A stretch of 64,000 nt of DNA from UBA8337 sp965658615 (GTDB lineage Bacteria > Pseudomonadota > Alphaproteobacteria > RS24). Every line of letters starts with the position of its first letter. Position 1 is the first letter of the stretch. The stretch spans positions 14,649-78,648 of the forward strand of contig CBFHSX010000003.1 in the NCBI GenBank assembly GCA_965658615.1. Direction: 5' to 3'. Of the stretch, positions 1 through 8,548 are shown in pieces. The position numbers and the translations under genes were made by a program. The notes beneath the pieces were generated by a model. It was not told the DNA's origin. It saw nothing but the letters and a program-made list of their open reading frames with translations, and made no database searches.

Positions 1-955
1 ATGGCTCGCCGGTCGCCAAAAGGCCATTGGCTTTGCAGCTCACATGAATTTCCTTGTCATGCATACCGGCTTCCAAAACCGCCTCCTCCAAAAGACCGGT
101 GAGGGACAGGCGCGAAATCACCGGGTCTTCTTCCTCACTGCCCAGCGAGGACAGGATATCGCGGCAACGCAAGGCCTGTTCGCGCATCAAATCGACATCC
201 TCGCGGGCGCTCTCGGGCAGGTCATCGCGCCGCGCCAGCTCTTTCGAGACCAGCACAATCGTCCCCAAGGGCGTGCCCAATTGATGCGCTGCTGCGGCCG
301 CCAGACCATCCAGCGCCGATAGGCGTTGCTCGCGCGCCAACACAAAGCGCGTCGCCGTCAACGCCGCTGACATACGACGGCCTTCGCGGCTGACCCCCCA
401 AACATAGGTCGGGATAAAAGCCAGCGCCAAAATCATCGCCGCCCAAATGCCGAAGCGGAACAGATCCGGCATTTGCGGCGCCGGACCATTCCACGGCAAG
501 GGCTGGTGGAAAAACACAAGGCCGGTAACCAAAAGCGCTGCAAAAACAACCAAATAAAAGGTCGTGCGGGCGTCCAAAAGACTGGCGGAAATCGTCACCG
601 GCGCCAGCAATAATAGCGCAAACGGGTTCATCAGCCCGCCCGTGAGATATAAAAGCAGCGCCAATTGCACCATATCATAGGCCAGATAAAGTGCGGTCTC
701 CGAGCGCGTCAGCAAATGCGACACCGGATAGCGCAGCAAGAGCCACAAATTAAGACACACGGCCAGCACAATCACCAGAGCCACTTCGACAATCGGCAAA
801 TTAAAGCCAAAGCCCAAATACACTGTCAGCACAGCGACCGATTGGCCTAAAACAGCGAGCCAGCGCAAAAATACCTGCACGCGCAAGCGCACGGCGGGCG
901 GTGTATTATTGCGGCTTTCTTGACCGAGCAGTGAATCATCGCTCATCGACATCAT
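1..955 (-). CDS. regB: RegB/PrrB redox-sensing histidine kinase, partial (C-terminus beyond left edge)
   Basis: Read on the minus strand from ATG 955 (or 952) after GGGAGA; about 318 residues are present and the ATPase domain runs off the window. The N-terminal half is a hydrophobic multi-helix domain carrying GGLMNPF at residues 106-112, the GGxxNPF ubiquinone-binding motif of RegB. The phospho-acceptor His lies in AAAHQLGTPLG (His224, codon 284-286). The RegB redox cysteine is kept in QALRCRDIL (Cys264, codon 164-166). In the family this inner-membrane kinase senses the quinone pool and phosphorylates RegA to control respiration, photosynthesis and carbon or nitrogen fixation genes. It is divergent from senC, as in Rhodobacter, but regA does not follow senC here. 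Identity is firm; the regulon is inferred. Confidence 0.93.
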   Translation of the reverse strand, partial: MMSMSDDSLLGQESRNNTPPAVRLRVQVFLRWLAVLGQSVAVLTVYLGFGFNLPIVEVALVIVLAVCLNLWLLLRYPVSHLLTRSETALYLAYDMVQLALLLYLTGGLMNPFALLLLAPVTISASLLDARTTFYLVVFAALLVTGLVFFHQPLPWNGPAPQMPDLFRFGIWAAMILALAFIPTYVWGVSREGRRMSAALTATRFVLAREQRLSALDGLAAAAAHQLGTPLGTIVLVSKELARRDDLPESAREDVDLMREQALRCRDILSSLGSEEEDPVISRLSLTGLLEEAVLEAGMHDKEIHVSCKANGLLATGEP

Positions 956-975
956 GTCTCTCCCATGCGAGCAGC

Positions 976-1004
976 TTGCGTCCGCTCTCACCTCAAGATA
1001 TAAC
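976..1004 (+). promoter_or_regulatory. senC promoter (putative sigma70)
   Basis: TTGCGT (976-981), a 17-bp spacer and TATAAC (999-1004) predict a start of transcription near 1011. This excludes upstream start codons for senC. The -10 overlaps that of the divergent regB promoter. Confidence 0.55.
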
Positions 1005-1026
1005 CGCCGCAGTTTCATTCAAGCAA
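997..1026 (-). promoter_or_regulatory. regB promoter (putative sigma70)
   Basis: On the minus strand TTGCTT (1026-1021), an 18-bp spacer and TATATC (1002-997) give a leader of about 35 nt before the regB ATG. The -10 shares bases 999-1002 with the senC -10 on the other strand. Confidence 0.45.
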
Positions 1027-1053
1027 GTTCGAAAAAAGAAAGTGGCCGCGCGC

Positions 1054-1665
1054 ATGAGCCCGAAAGTCAAAACCAGCATTGCCCTTTCCTGTCTCGGCCT
1101 GGCGGCGATCATCGCCCTGCTGATCGGTGAGATGAACCGCGCCCCCGAAACGCTGCAGCCCAGCCGGCCGGATATTGGCGGCGCTTTTTCGCTGGTCAAT
1201 CAGGACGGCCAATTGACCGATCAGACGGATTTTGCCGGTCGCCCGCTACTGGTCTATTTCGGCTTCACCTATTGCCCCGATGTCTGCCCCATGTCGCTCG
1301 ATCTTTTGGGCGCAGCGCTGGACACGTTGGCCGAGAGGACACCACAAAAGGCCGCGCAACTGCAACCGGTCTTTATCTCGGTAGACCCGGCGCGCGACAC
1401 ACCGGCCCAGCTGAAAGATTATTTATCTTATTTTCACCCCGACCTGATCGGTCTGACCGGCAACCCCGAGCAGGTCGAGGCGGTGAAAAAGAGCTTTCGC
1501 GTCTATGCCGCCCAATCGCAAGAGCGCGACGCCAATGGCAATTATAATGTCGACCATTCCTCGTTTTTCTATTTGATGGATGGCGATAATCGCTATTTGG
1601 CGCATTTCAGCCATAATATGAGCGCTGAGGAACTGGCAGCAGGCATTGCCGCCAAATTGCCGTAA
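1054..1665 (+). CDS. senC: SCO1/SenC/PrrC family copper chaperone
   Basis: A 203-residue protein from ATG 1054; GTG 1042 is an alternative, and the promoter at 976-1004 rules out the longer reading frame. An N-terminal membrane anchor (residues 8-24) is followed by a thioredoxin-like domain. The copper ligands of the family are visible: FTYCPDVCPMS (Cys74, Cys78) and the distal His in NYNVDHSS (His168). SCO proteins deliver copper to the CuA or CuB site of cytochrome oxidase in the periplasm and may act in redox signalling. Its place next to regB is the conserved alphaproteobacterial arrangement. It is convergent with the penicillin-binding protein gene, with only 24 bp between them. Confidence 0.93.
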   Translation: MSPKVKTSIALSCLGLAAIIALLIGEMNRAPETLQPSRPDIGGAFSLVNQDGQLTDQTDFAGRPLLVYFGFTYCPDVCPMSLDLLGAALDTLAERTPQKAAQLQPVFISVDPARDTPAQLKDYLSYFHPDLIGLTGNPEQVEAVKKSFRVYAAQSQERDANGNYNVDHSSFFYLMDGDNRYLAHFSHNMSAEELAAGIAAKLP

Positions 1666-1670
1666 CCGGT

Positions 1671-1708
1671 TTAGCCGCCGAACAGACGCTTAGCCGCCGA
1701 ACAGGCGC
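1671..1708. repeat. 19-bp tandem duplication at the stop of the PBP gene
   Basis: TTAGCCGCCGAACAGACGC (1671-1689) is repeated head-to-tail at 1690-1708 with one difference (A to G). The second copy holds the stop and last codons of the penicillin-binding protein, so the first copy is a duplicated gene end lying after the stop. Confidence 0.8.
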
Positions 1709-3555
1709 TGCAGCAGGCCGCGCAGGCCACCTTTCGGGGCCTCGCCGCCGGGCAGGGTAACATCGGCGCTGATGGTTTTTTGCCCGGCCATAAAGACCCG
1801 CCAAATCTCCGCCGGCAGCCCGCTACCGGTTACCTTTTGCATAGCGCTGCCATCATCATTGCCGACCCAGACGCCGACAACCAAAGCGCCGGAATAGCCG
1901 ATAAACCACGCATCACGCCAATTTTGCGAGGTGCCGGTCTTGCCGGCAATCTCCAGCCCCGCAAGTTTGGCACGGCGCCCCGTGCCGTTTTCGACGGCCT
2001 GGCGCAGCATGGTGTTGAGCGCGCCAATATGGTGCGGCGCGACCACCGGCAGCGGCAAGGGGGTGGAGCGGTCATACAAAATATCGCCGCTACCGCTCAA
2101 AACCGTCGTGATGATATGCGGCACGGTCTGCACCCCGCCATTGGCAAAATGCGCGTAAGCCGCGGTGAGCTGCAACAGCGTCACCTCATAAGCACCGAGC
2201 GCCAAAGACGGGTGAGCGCGTAAGGGTGTGGTCAGGCCGAGGCGGCGCGCCATATCGATAACCTTGTCGCGCCCGGCCTGCTCGCTGACCTGCACCGCGA
2301 CCGTGTTGAGCGATTTGGCCAAAGCCGCCTGTGCCGTCACCGGGCCGCTATAGTCTTCATCGTAATTTTTCGGCTGCCAGCCATCAATCGAGAGCGGCGC
2401 ATCGTCAAATGTGTCATCCGGGTGCAAGCCGCCCTCCAAAGCCGCCAGATAGACAATCGGTTTGAACGCCGAGCCCGGCTGACGGCGCGCCACAGTGGCG
2501 CGATTATACGGGCTTTCAGCATAAGAGCGCCCACCGACCAGAGCCCGCACGGCGCCATTTGGGGTCATCACCACCATTGCCGCTTGACCGGCTTGGCGGG
2601 CCGCGCCTTTTTCGTCCAGCACTTGGCGAATGGCGCGCTCGGCGGCCAATTGCAGGCGCGGGTCGAGCGTGGTGATAATATCCAAATCGGCTTTCGGGCG
2701 GCCGACAAAATCGGGCAATTGGTCAAGCGTCCAATCAACCGCATAATGCGCCGCATCGGATGAGCGATTGACAATGCTCACTTCTTGGCCGGCCCAGGCC
2801 GTCAATTCGGCGGCGCTTAAATGGCCGGTCTCGTGCATGGCGCGCAAGACCAATTGCGCCCGCGCCCGCGCGCCTTGCGGATTGCGGGTTGGCGCATAGC
2901 GGCTCGGCGCTTTCAAAAGACCGGCCAGAAGCGCCGCTTCGCCGGTCGTCAGACTTTGCACCGGCCGGTTGAAATAGGTCTCCGCCGCCGCTTGCACGCC
3001 ATAGGCCCCGGCACCGAAATAGACGCGGTTGAGATAAAGCGCCAAAATATCCTGCTTGCTGAATTGGGCTTCCAGCCAGAACGCCAAGAGCAGTTCTTGG
3101 ATCTTGCGCTTATAGCTACGCTCGGGCGTCAAAAACACGTTTTTGGCCAATTGCTGCGTCAGGGTCGAGCCGCCCTGCACTGTGCGTCCGGCCCGTAAAT
3201 TGGCCACAACGGCGCGCGCCAAGCCGCGCGGGTCGAGGCCCAAATGATCAAAGAACCGCCGGTCTTCAATCGCCGTCACGGCGGCCACCAAATCCGACGG
3301 CAAATCATCAAAGCGTAGGGGCTGGCCGCCGCGTCGCCCGCGCCGTGCCACCAACTCGTCTTCATATGAATAGAGACTGAGCTCGGCCTTGGCGCCGATC
3401 TTCCAAAGATCATCCGTGTCGGGTAGGTCGAGCGCATAGGTGAACACCAGACCGGTCAGACCGATCAGCCCCCATAGGGCGACCAGAACGCTCCAATAAA
3501 GCCAGCGCCAGCGGGGCTTCAATGTCTCTTTTGGCGTTTCTTGTGGCGCGCTCAT
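1690..3555 (-). CDS. Class A penicillin-binding protein (PBP1A family)
   Basis: 621 residues. A short cytoplasmic N-terminus and one membrane helix (residues 18-42) precede a GT51 transglycosylase domain with catalytic Glu97 in AIEDRRFFDHLG and the GGSTLTQQLAKN motif (128-139). The transpeptidase domain follows, with GSAFK (Ser362/Lys365), SLN (415-417) and KTG (539-541). It polymerises lipid II and cross-links peptidoglycan in the periplasm. It is short for the family and lacks the long insertions of E. coli PBP1a, closer to the compact PBP1A-like enzymes common in alphaproteobacteria. It lies 21 bp downstream of gyrB on the same strand and probably shares transcripts with the dnaA-dnaN-recF-gyrB cluster. 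Exact mrcA/pbpC naming is uncertain. Confidence 0.93.
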   Translation of the reverse strand: MSAPQETPKETLKPRWRWLYWSVLVALWGLIGLTGLVFTYALDLPDTDDLWKIGAKAELSLYSYEDELVARRGRRGGQPLRFDDLPSDLVAAVTAIEDRRFFDHLGLDPRGLARAVVANLRAGRTVQGGSTLTQQLAKNVFLTPERSYKRKIQELLLAFWLEAQFSKQDILALYLNRVYFGAGAYGVQAAAETYFNRPVQSLTTGEAALLAGLLKAPSRYAPTRNPQGARARAQLVLRAMHETGHLSAAELTAWAGQEVSIVNRSSDAAHYAVDWTLDQLPDFVGRPKADLDIITTLDPRLQLAAERAIRQVLDEKGAARQAGQAAMVVMTPNGAVRALVGGRSYAESPYNRATVARRQPGSAFKPIVYLAALEGGLHPDDTFDDAPLSIDGWQPKNYDEDYSGPVTAQAALAKSLNTVAVQVSEQAGRDKVIDMARRLGLTTPLRAHPSLALGAYEVTLLQLTAAYAHFANGGVQTVPHIITTVLSGSGDILYDRSTPLPLPVVAPHHIGALNTMLRQAVENGTGRRAKLAGLEIAGKTGTSQNWRDAWFIGYSGALVVGVWVGNDDGSAMQKVTGSGLPAEIWRVFMAGQKTISADVTLPGGEAPKGGLRGLLQRLFGG

Positions 3556-3576
3556 GCGGTGATCCCGCGCAATGGT

Positions 3577-6006
3577 TTAAATATCCAAATTGGATACGGC
3601 CAGCGCATTATCTTGAATGAACTGCCGGCGCGGCTCCACCACATCGCCCATAAGCTGCTCGAACAAATCATTGCTTTCGGCGACATCTTGCACGCGCACC
3701 CGCAAGAGCGAGCGTGCATCCTTATCCAATGTCGTTTGCCATAGCTGCTCGGGGTTCATCTCCCCCAGCCCCTTATAGCGTTGCAGCGCAATGCCGGTGC
3801 GGCCCTGATCGAGCACAGTGGCCAGCAATTCGCTCGGCGTGTTAATGGCGATGCGCTTATCCTTAATGGCCAGCTCGGCCGGGTCGAGATAGACGCTTTG
3901 CAGCGCCGGTGCCATGGCATCAAGACGCTGTGCATCAGCCGAGGCGATGAGCGGGCCGTCAATATGAAACGCCTCGCGCACCCCGCGCAATTCACGCGCA
4001 AAGGTCAGACCGCCATCATCGGTCGGGGCGCCGCCCCAGCCGCGCTCCACCTCATCAGCCATGCGGTTCAGCCGCGCGGCAATATATTGCGCGCTTTGCT
4101 CGGCCATTTCGCGTTTCGACAAAACCTCCGGCGTCAGCGCTCCGGCAATGGCGGTTTGTTCGATGATGAATTGCGGATATTTCGGCGGCAAGCCGTTCAA
4201 AATGGTTTTGATCTGACGCGCTTGCTCCAGCATTTCGGCCAAATCGGCACCGCTTCTCTGCTCGCCCGAAGCCATGGTCAGCACGGCTTCGCCAAGCCCT
4301 GCTTCGATCAGGTAATCCTCCAGCGCCGCGTCATCTTTCAGATAACGCTCAGCGCTTTGGCGGCGGATTTTATACAAGGGCGGTTGCGCGATAAACAAAT
4401 GCCCGCGCTCAATCACCTCCGGCATTTGCCGATAAAAGAAGGTCAGCAAGAGCGTGCGAATATGCGCCCCGTCGACATCAGCATCGGTCATGATGATGAT
4501 TTTGTGATAGCGCAATTTATCGACATTGAAATCCTCGCGGCCAATGCCTGTGCCCAGCGCCGTGATCAGCGTGCCGATCTCATTTGAGGACAGCATTTTG
4601 TCAAACCGCGCGCGCTCGACATTGAGGATTTTACCGCGCAAGGGCAGCACCGCCTGATTGGCGCGATTGCGCGCCTGTTTGGCAGAGCCGCCGGCACTAT
4701 CGCCCTCAACAATGAATAATTCGGACTGCGCCGGATCGCGCGACTGGCAATCAGCCAGCTTGCCGGGCAGGCTGGAGACATCCAGCGCCCCTTTGCGCCG
4801 TGTCAGCTCGCGCGCTTTACGCGCCGCTTCGCGCGCCGCGGCCGCCTCAACAACTTTATTGATAATTGCTTTGGCTTCATTCGGGTGTTCTTCGAACCAA
4901 TCATTCAGCACTTCATTGACGACGCTTTCGACCACCGGCCGCACTTCCGACGAGACCAGCTTGTCTTTTGTCTGGCTGGAGAATTTCGGGTCCGGCACTT
5001 TCACCGAGAGAACCGCCGTCAGTCCTTCGCGGCAATCATCGCCCGACAGCGCGACTTTTTCCTTTTTGGCAATGCCCGATTTATTGGCGTAATTATTCAC
5101 TGTGCGGGTCAGTGCACCGCGGAAACCGGCCAAATGCGTGCCGCCATCGCGTTGCGGGATATTATTGGTGAAGCACAAAACCGTCTCGTGATAGCTGTCA
5201 TTCCACCACAGCGCCAGTTCGACACCAATATCCTCAGCCTCGGCGCGCAGCGCAATCGGCGTATCGATCAGGGTTGATTTATGGCGGTCGAGATATTGGG
5301 CAAACGCTTCCAGCCCACCTTCATATTTCAGCTCGATACGCTTCGGCTCGGCACCGCGTCGGTCTTCAAGCACAATGCCGACGCCGCTATTCAAAAACGC
5401 CAACTCGCGCAAGCGGTGCTCCAGCGTCTCGAAATTAAACTCGGTCATGGTGAAGGTCTCTGCCGAGGGGTGGAAGGTCACATGCGTGCCGTTATCCTCC
5501 GCCTCGCCAATCACCGCCAAATCCTCTTCAGCCTCGCCATGCGCGAAACGCATTTTGTGGAGCTTGCCGCCGCGGCGAATGGTCAACTCCAACCAATCTG
5601 ACAGCGCGTTGACGACAGAAATACCAACGCCGTGCAAACCGCCGGAGACTTTATAGCTGTTTGAGTCGAACTTACCGCCGGCGTGCAATTGCGTCATAAT
5701 GACTTGCGCCGCCGAAACGCCTTCTTCCGGGTGCATTTCGGTCGGGATGCCGCGCCCATTATCGGAAACCGACACCGAGCCATCGGCGTTCAGCACCACT
5801 TCCACCGTGTCGCAATGACCGGCCAAGGCCTCATCGATGGAATTGTCGACCACCTCATAGACCATATGGTGCAGGCCGGTGCCGTCATCCGTATCGCCAA
5901 TATACATGCCAGGGCGTTTTCGAACCGCCTCAAGGCCTTTCAAAACCTTAATCGAGGAGGCGCCATATTCGCCATTATCGGTTTCCGGCAGATCCTGTTC
6001 ACTCAT
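3577..6006 (-). CDS. gyrB: DNA gyrase subunit B
   Basis: 809 residues, normal length. The GHKL ATPase domain shows EVVDNSIDEA (Glu51, Asn55), DNGRGIP and the GGLHGVG lid. The Toprim domain carries EGDSAGG (434-440) and the acidic DADVDGAHIR motif. The C-terminal GyrA-interaction segment has QRYKGLGEMN. With GyrA it introduces negative supercoils using ATP and is the target of novobiocin-type drugs. It is the fourth gene of the minus-strand dnaA-dnaN-recF-gyrB block, 18 bp after recF. No unusual feature was seen. Confidence 0.98.
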   Translation of the reverse strand: MSEQDLPETDNGEYGASSIKVLKGLEAVRKRPGMYIGDTDDGTGLHHMVYEVVDNSIDEALAGHCDTVEVVLNADGSVSVSDNGRGIPTEMHPEEGVSAAQVIMTQLHAGGKFDSNSYKVSGGLHGVGISVVNALSDWLELTIRRGGKLHKMRFAHGEAEEDLAVIGEAEDNGTHVTFHPSAETFTMTEFNFETLEHRLRELAFLNSGVGIVLEDRRGAEPKRIELKYEGGLEAFAQYLDRHKSTLIDTPIALRAEAEDIGVELALWWNDSYHETVLCFTNNIPQRDGGTHLAGFRGALTRTVNNYANKSGIAKKEKVALSGDDCREGLTAVLSVKVPDPKFSSQTKDKLVSSEVRPVVESVVNEVLNDWFEEHPNEAKAIINKVVEAAAAREAARKARELTRRKGALDVSSLPGKLADCQSRDPAQSELFIVEGDSAGGSAKQARNRANQAVLPLRGKILNVERARFDKMLSSNEIGTLITALGTGIGREDFNVDKLRYHKIIIMTDADVDGAHIRTLLLTFFYRQMPEVIERGHLFIAQPPLYKIRRQSAERYLKDDAALEDYLIEAGLGEAVLTMASGEQRSGADLAEMLEQARQIKTILNGLPPKYPQFIIEQTAIAGALTPEVLSKREMAEQSAQYIAARLNRMADEVERGWGGAPTDDGGLTFARELRGVREAFHIDGPLIASADAQRLDAMAPALQSVYLDPAELAIKDKRIAINTPSELLATVLDQGRTGIALQRYKGLGEMNPEQLWQTTLDKDARSLLRVRVQDVAESNDLFEQLMGDVVEPRRQFIQDNALAVSNLDI

Positions 6007-6024
6007 GCGTCTCGCCCTATCTTT

Positions 6025-7224
6025 CTATGCCGACCCAAGGGTCGTCTCATTATCGCTCAATCTTATGGCGGTGGTTTCCCCAAAGCCGGTGAAAGCCGCT
6101 TCATCGGTGCCGGTAATCCAGCTTTGCCCGCCCAAAGCGGTCAAGATCTCGGCCAAAGCGGCGCGGCGTTGGCCGTCCAAATGCGCCGCTACTTCGTCGA
6201 GCAGCAGCATGGGCACGTCGCCGGTGCGCGCCGCCACGCTATGCGCTTGTGCCAGAATAAGCCCGACCAGAAGCGCTTTTTGCTCGCCGGTCGAGCAATC
6301 ACCGGCCGGCATGCCCTTAGCGGCATAGACCACTTGCAAATCGCTGCGGTGCGGGCCCGATAAGGTTCGACCGGCGCTGGCATCGAGACCGCGCGCTTGG
6401 CGCAATTCAAGCCGAAACCCGTCCTCAACATCGAGCGCTGACTGGGCGCGTAACGCCGCTTCCAAGGCGCCCTCCAGCGCCACATCGGCGCGCGGGAAAG
6501 CCGCTTCAGGGATCGCCGCCAGTCCGACCGCCAACGCATCCAACGCGACAAGCCGCGCCGCCGCAAGGGCGACGCCGTGCAGCGCCATTTCTTCTTCCAG
6601 CCCGTCGAGCCAGCTATTTGCCTCAAACGCCGTCCCCGGTGTTTGCAATAAACGGTTTCTTTCGCGCATGGCTTTTTCATAAGCCGCGATATGGCGCGAC
6701 AGACCGGCATCGAGGCTTTGCGCGAAACGGTCGAGGAATTTGCGCCGACCGGCTGCGCCATCGCCAAACAGGCGATCCATAGCCGGCGTCAGCCAAAGCT
6801 GCGGCACGGCGCGCGCCAGCTCATCGACGCGGGCATTTTCGCCATCAATCCGCACCTGTCGTCCGCTCTTATTGGCCGCACCGCCAAAACCCACACCGGC
6901 GCGCAAGGCGCCGGTCGGTCCGTCAATATCGGCCAGCACGGTCCAGCCGCCGAGCCGGTCTTTTTGCATATCCTCAAGCGCCGCACCGCGCAAACCGCGG
7001 CCCGCCGCCAAGATGGAGACGGCTTCCAGAATGTTGGTTTTGCCCATGCCATTGGGACCGGTGATGATGACCGCGCCGCCCGCGCATGATATATCCAGCG
7101 CCGCATGCGAGCGGAAATTGGTGAGCCGCAAACGGGTAATATGGGGTGCGGCAAAATCTGTTTGCAGATCCGCTCTTGCCGCACCATCGGGCAGCGTGTC
7201 AGCCATGACAGCGCGCGGCTCCAT
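6025..7224 (-). CDS. recF: DNA replication and repair protein RecF
   Basis: 399 residues from ATG 7224, which follows the dnaN stop directly (TAGATG); ATG 7206 (MADTLPDG) is an alternative. It is an SMC-like ATPase with Walker A GPNGMGKT (56-63), an ABC-type signature region around LSGPHRSD and Walker B MLLLDEVAAHLD. RecF loads RecA at gaps with RecO and RecR during replication-fork repair. The direct dnaN-recF junction implies translational coupling with the sliding clamp. Confidence 0.96.
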   Translation of the reverse strand: MEPRAVMADTLPDGAARADLQTDFAAPHITRLRLTNFRSHAALDISCAGGAVIITGPNGMGKTNILEAVSILAAGRGLRGAALEDMQKDRLGGWTVLADIDGPTGALRAGVGFGGAANKSGRQVRIDGENARVDELARAVPQLWLTPAMDRLFGDGAAGRRKFLDRFAQSLDAGLSRHIAAYEKAMRERNRLLQTPGTAFEANSWLDGLEEEMALHGVALAAARLVALDALAVGLAAIPEAAFPRADVALEGALEAALRAQSALDVEDGFRLELRQARGLDASAGRTLSGPHRSDLQVVYAAKGMPAGDCSTGEQKALLVGLILAQAHSVAARTGDVPMLLLDEVAAHLDGQRRAALAEILTALGGQSWITGTDEAAFTGFGETTAIRLSDNETTLGSA

Positions 7225-8343
7225 CTACACCCGCATCGGCATCAGCACATAAAGCGCATGCGCATCTTCACCGTCGCGGACAATGGTCGGCGAGCCACTA
7301 TCGGCCAGCTCGAAAGTTGCGGTTTCGCCGTCCAACTGGCCGGTAATATCCATCAGATAGCGCGCATTAAAGCCGATTTCCATGGCCCCGGCCGCATACG
7401 CCACGGCCAGCTCATCACTGGCCGAGCCGCTATCGGGATTGGAGACGGACAGGCCCAGGCGGTCCGTGTCGAGCTCGAGCTTGACGGCGCGCGATTTCTC
7501 GCTGGAAATAGCCGAGACGCGATCAACGCTTTGCGCAAAGCTTTTCGCATCGACACTCAGCACTTTGTCATTATCCGATGGGATGACCCGCGTATAATCG
7601 GGGAATTTGCCGTCGATCAGTTTCGAGGTCAGGACAATATTGGAAAAGGCGAAATTAATTTTTGTGTCCGAGACTTGCAGCGACACCTCGCCTTCTTCCT
7701 CTTCCAGCAATTTTTGCACCTCGCCGACGGTTTTGCGCGGGATGATAATCGCCGGCATGGCCTCGGCCCCGACCGGACGCTCCATTTGCACCCGCGCCAG
7801 ACGGTGACCATCAGTCGCCACGGCGCGCAGCAATTGCGCGCCATCTTCTTCCAAAGCGTGCAGATAAATGCCGTTCAAATAATACCGTGTCTCCTCGACC
7901 GAAATGGCAAAACGCGTCTTGTCGATAAGACGGCCCAAAGCTTTGGCCGGCAGGGCAAAGGCGACAGGCATTTCGTCGCGCGCCATGACTGGGAAATCTT
8001 CTTTCGGCAGGGCTTGCAGCGCAAAGCTTGATTTGCCGGCCGTCAGATTGAGGCGGCCGCCTGTCTCGTCTGTCGCCAATTCGACCTGCGCGCCATCAGG
8101 CAATTTGCGGACAATGTCATACAGCATATGCGCCGGCGCTGTAATGGCACCTTCCTGCGCCACTTCGGCCTCGACGCGCTCGCGCATTTCAATCTCCAAA
8201 TCCGTGGCGGTGAGACCCAAAACACCGTTTTCGGCCTCGAGCAGCACATTGGATAAGATCGGGATAGTGTTCCGGCGTTCGACGACGCTCTGGACATGGT
8301 TCAGCGCTTTTAACAGATCACTGCGTTCAATCGTTGTTTTCAT
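7225..8343 (-). CDS. dnaN: DNA polymerase III beta subunit (sliding clamp)
   Basis: 372 residues, the usual clamp length, made of three repeated domains. The N-terminus MKTTIERSDLLKALNHVQ and the C-terminal YVLMPMRV, which forms part of the hydrophobic partner-binding pocket, are typical. The ring tethers the replicative polymerase and also binds MutS, MutL and DnaA-inactivating factors. It is preceded by GGAGAGG-like ribosome binding sequence. It lies 205 bp downstream of dnaA and abuts recF. Confidence 0.98.
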   Translation of the reverse strand: MKTTIERSDLLKALNHVQSVVERRNTIPILSNVLLEAENGVLGLTATDLEIEMRERVEAEVAQEGAITAPAHMLYDIVRKLPDGAQVELATDETGGRLNLTAGKSSFALQALPKEDFPVMARDEMPVAFALPAKALGRLIDKTRFAISVEETRYYLNGIYLHALEEDGAQLLRAVATDGHRLARVQMERPVGAEAMPAIIIPRKTVGEVQKLLEEEEGEVSLQVSDTKINFAFSNIVLTSKLIDGKFPDYTRVIPSDNDKVLSVDAKSFAQSVDRVSAISSEKSRAVKLELDTDRLGLSVSNPDSGSASDELAVAYAAGAMEIGFNARYLMDITGQLDGETATFELADSGSPTIVRDGEDAHALYVLMPMRV

Positions 8344-8548
8344 TTGATCCTCTCCTCACACAAGGCCCGCGCGGCTTGGTTATGGCTTTCATCCGAGCGG
8401 ATGGCCTGCATGAGGGCGCTATCATGGCGTTTTATGGCCCCGAAAGCTGTGCCGAATCAGGCGCATCCATATGTCAAAAACATACCAGAATTCCTTGCCA
8501 GACGGGCAGTTTTTTTCACCTTTTCGGGGGATGAAAAGCGGTTTAAGG
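8344..8548. other. dnaA-dnaN intergenic region
   Basis: 205 bp between the dnaA stop and the dnaN start. On the minus strand it contains TATGTT-like and TTGACATATG sequences that could belong to a dnaN promoter, but no pair with good spacing was found. One GANTC site (GAATC, 8454-8458) could be a CcrM methylation site. No open reading frame in it looks real. Confidence 0.5.

Noticed and set aside
901..1053. Longer N-terminus for senC starting at 901
   Set aside because: It overlaps regB and the divergent promoters and adds no family similarity; ATG 1054 is supported.
5683..6363. 226-residue plus-strand frame over gyrB and recF
   Set aside because: Antisense shadow of two conserved genes.
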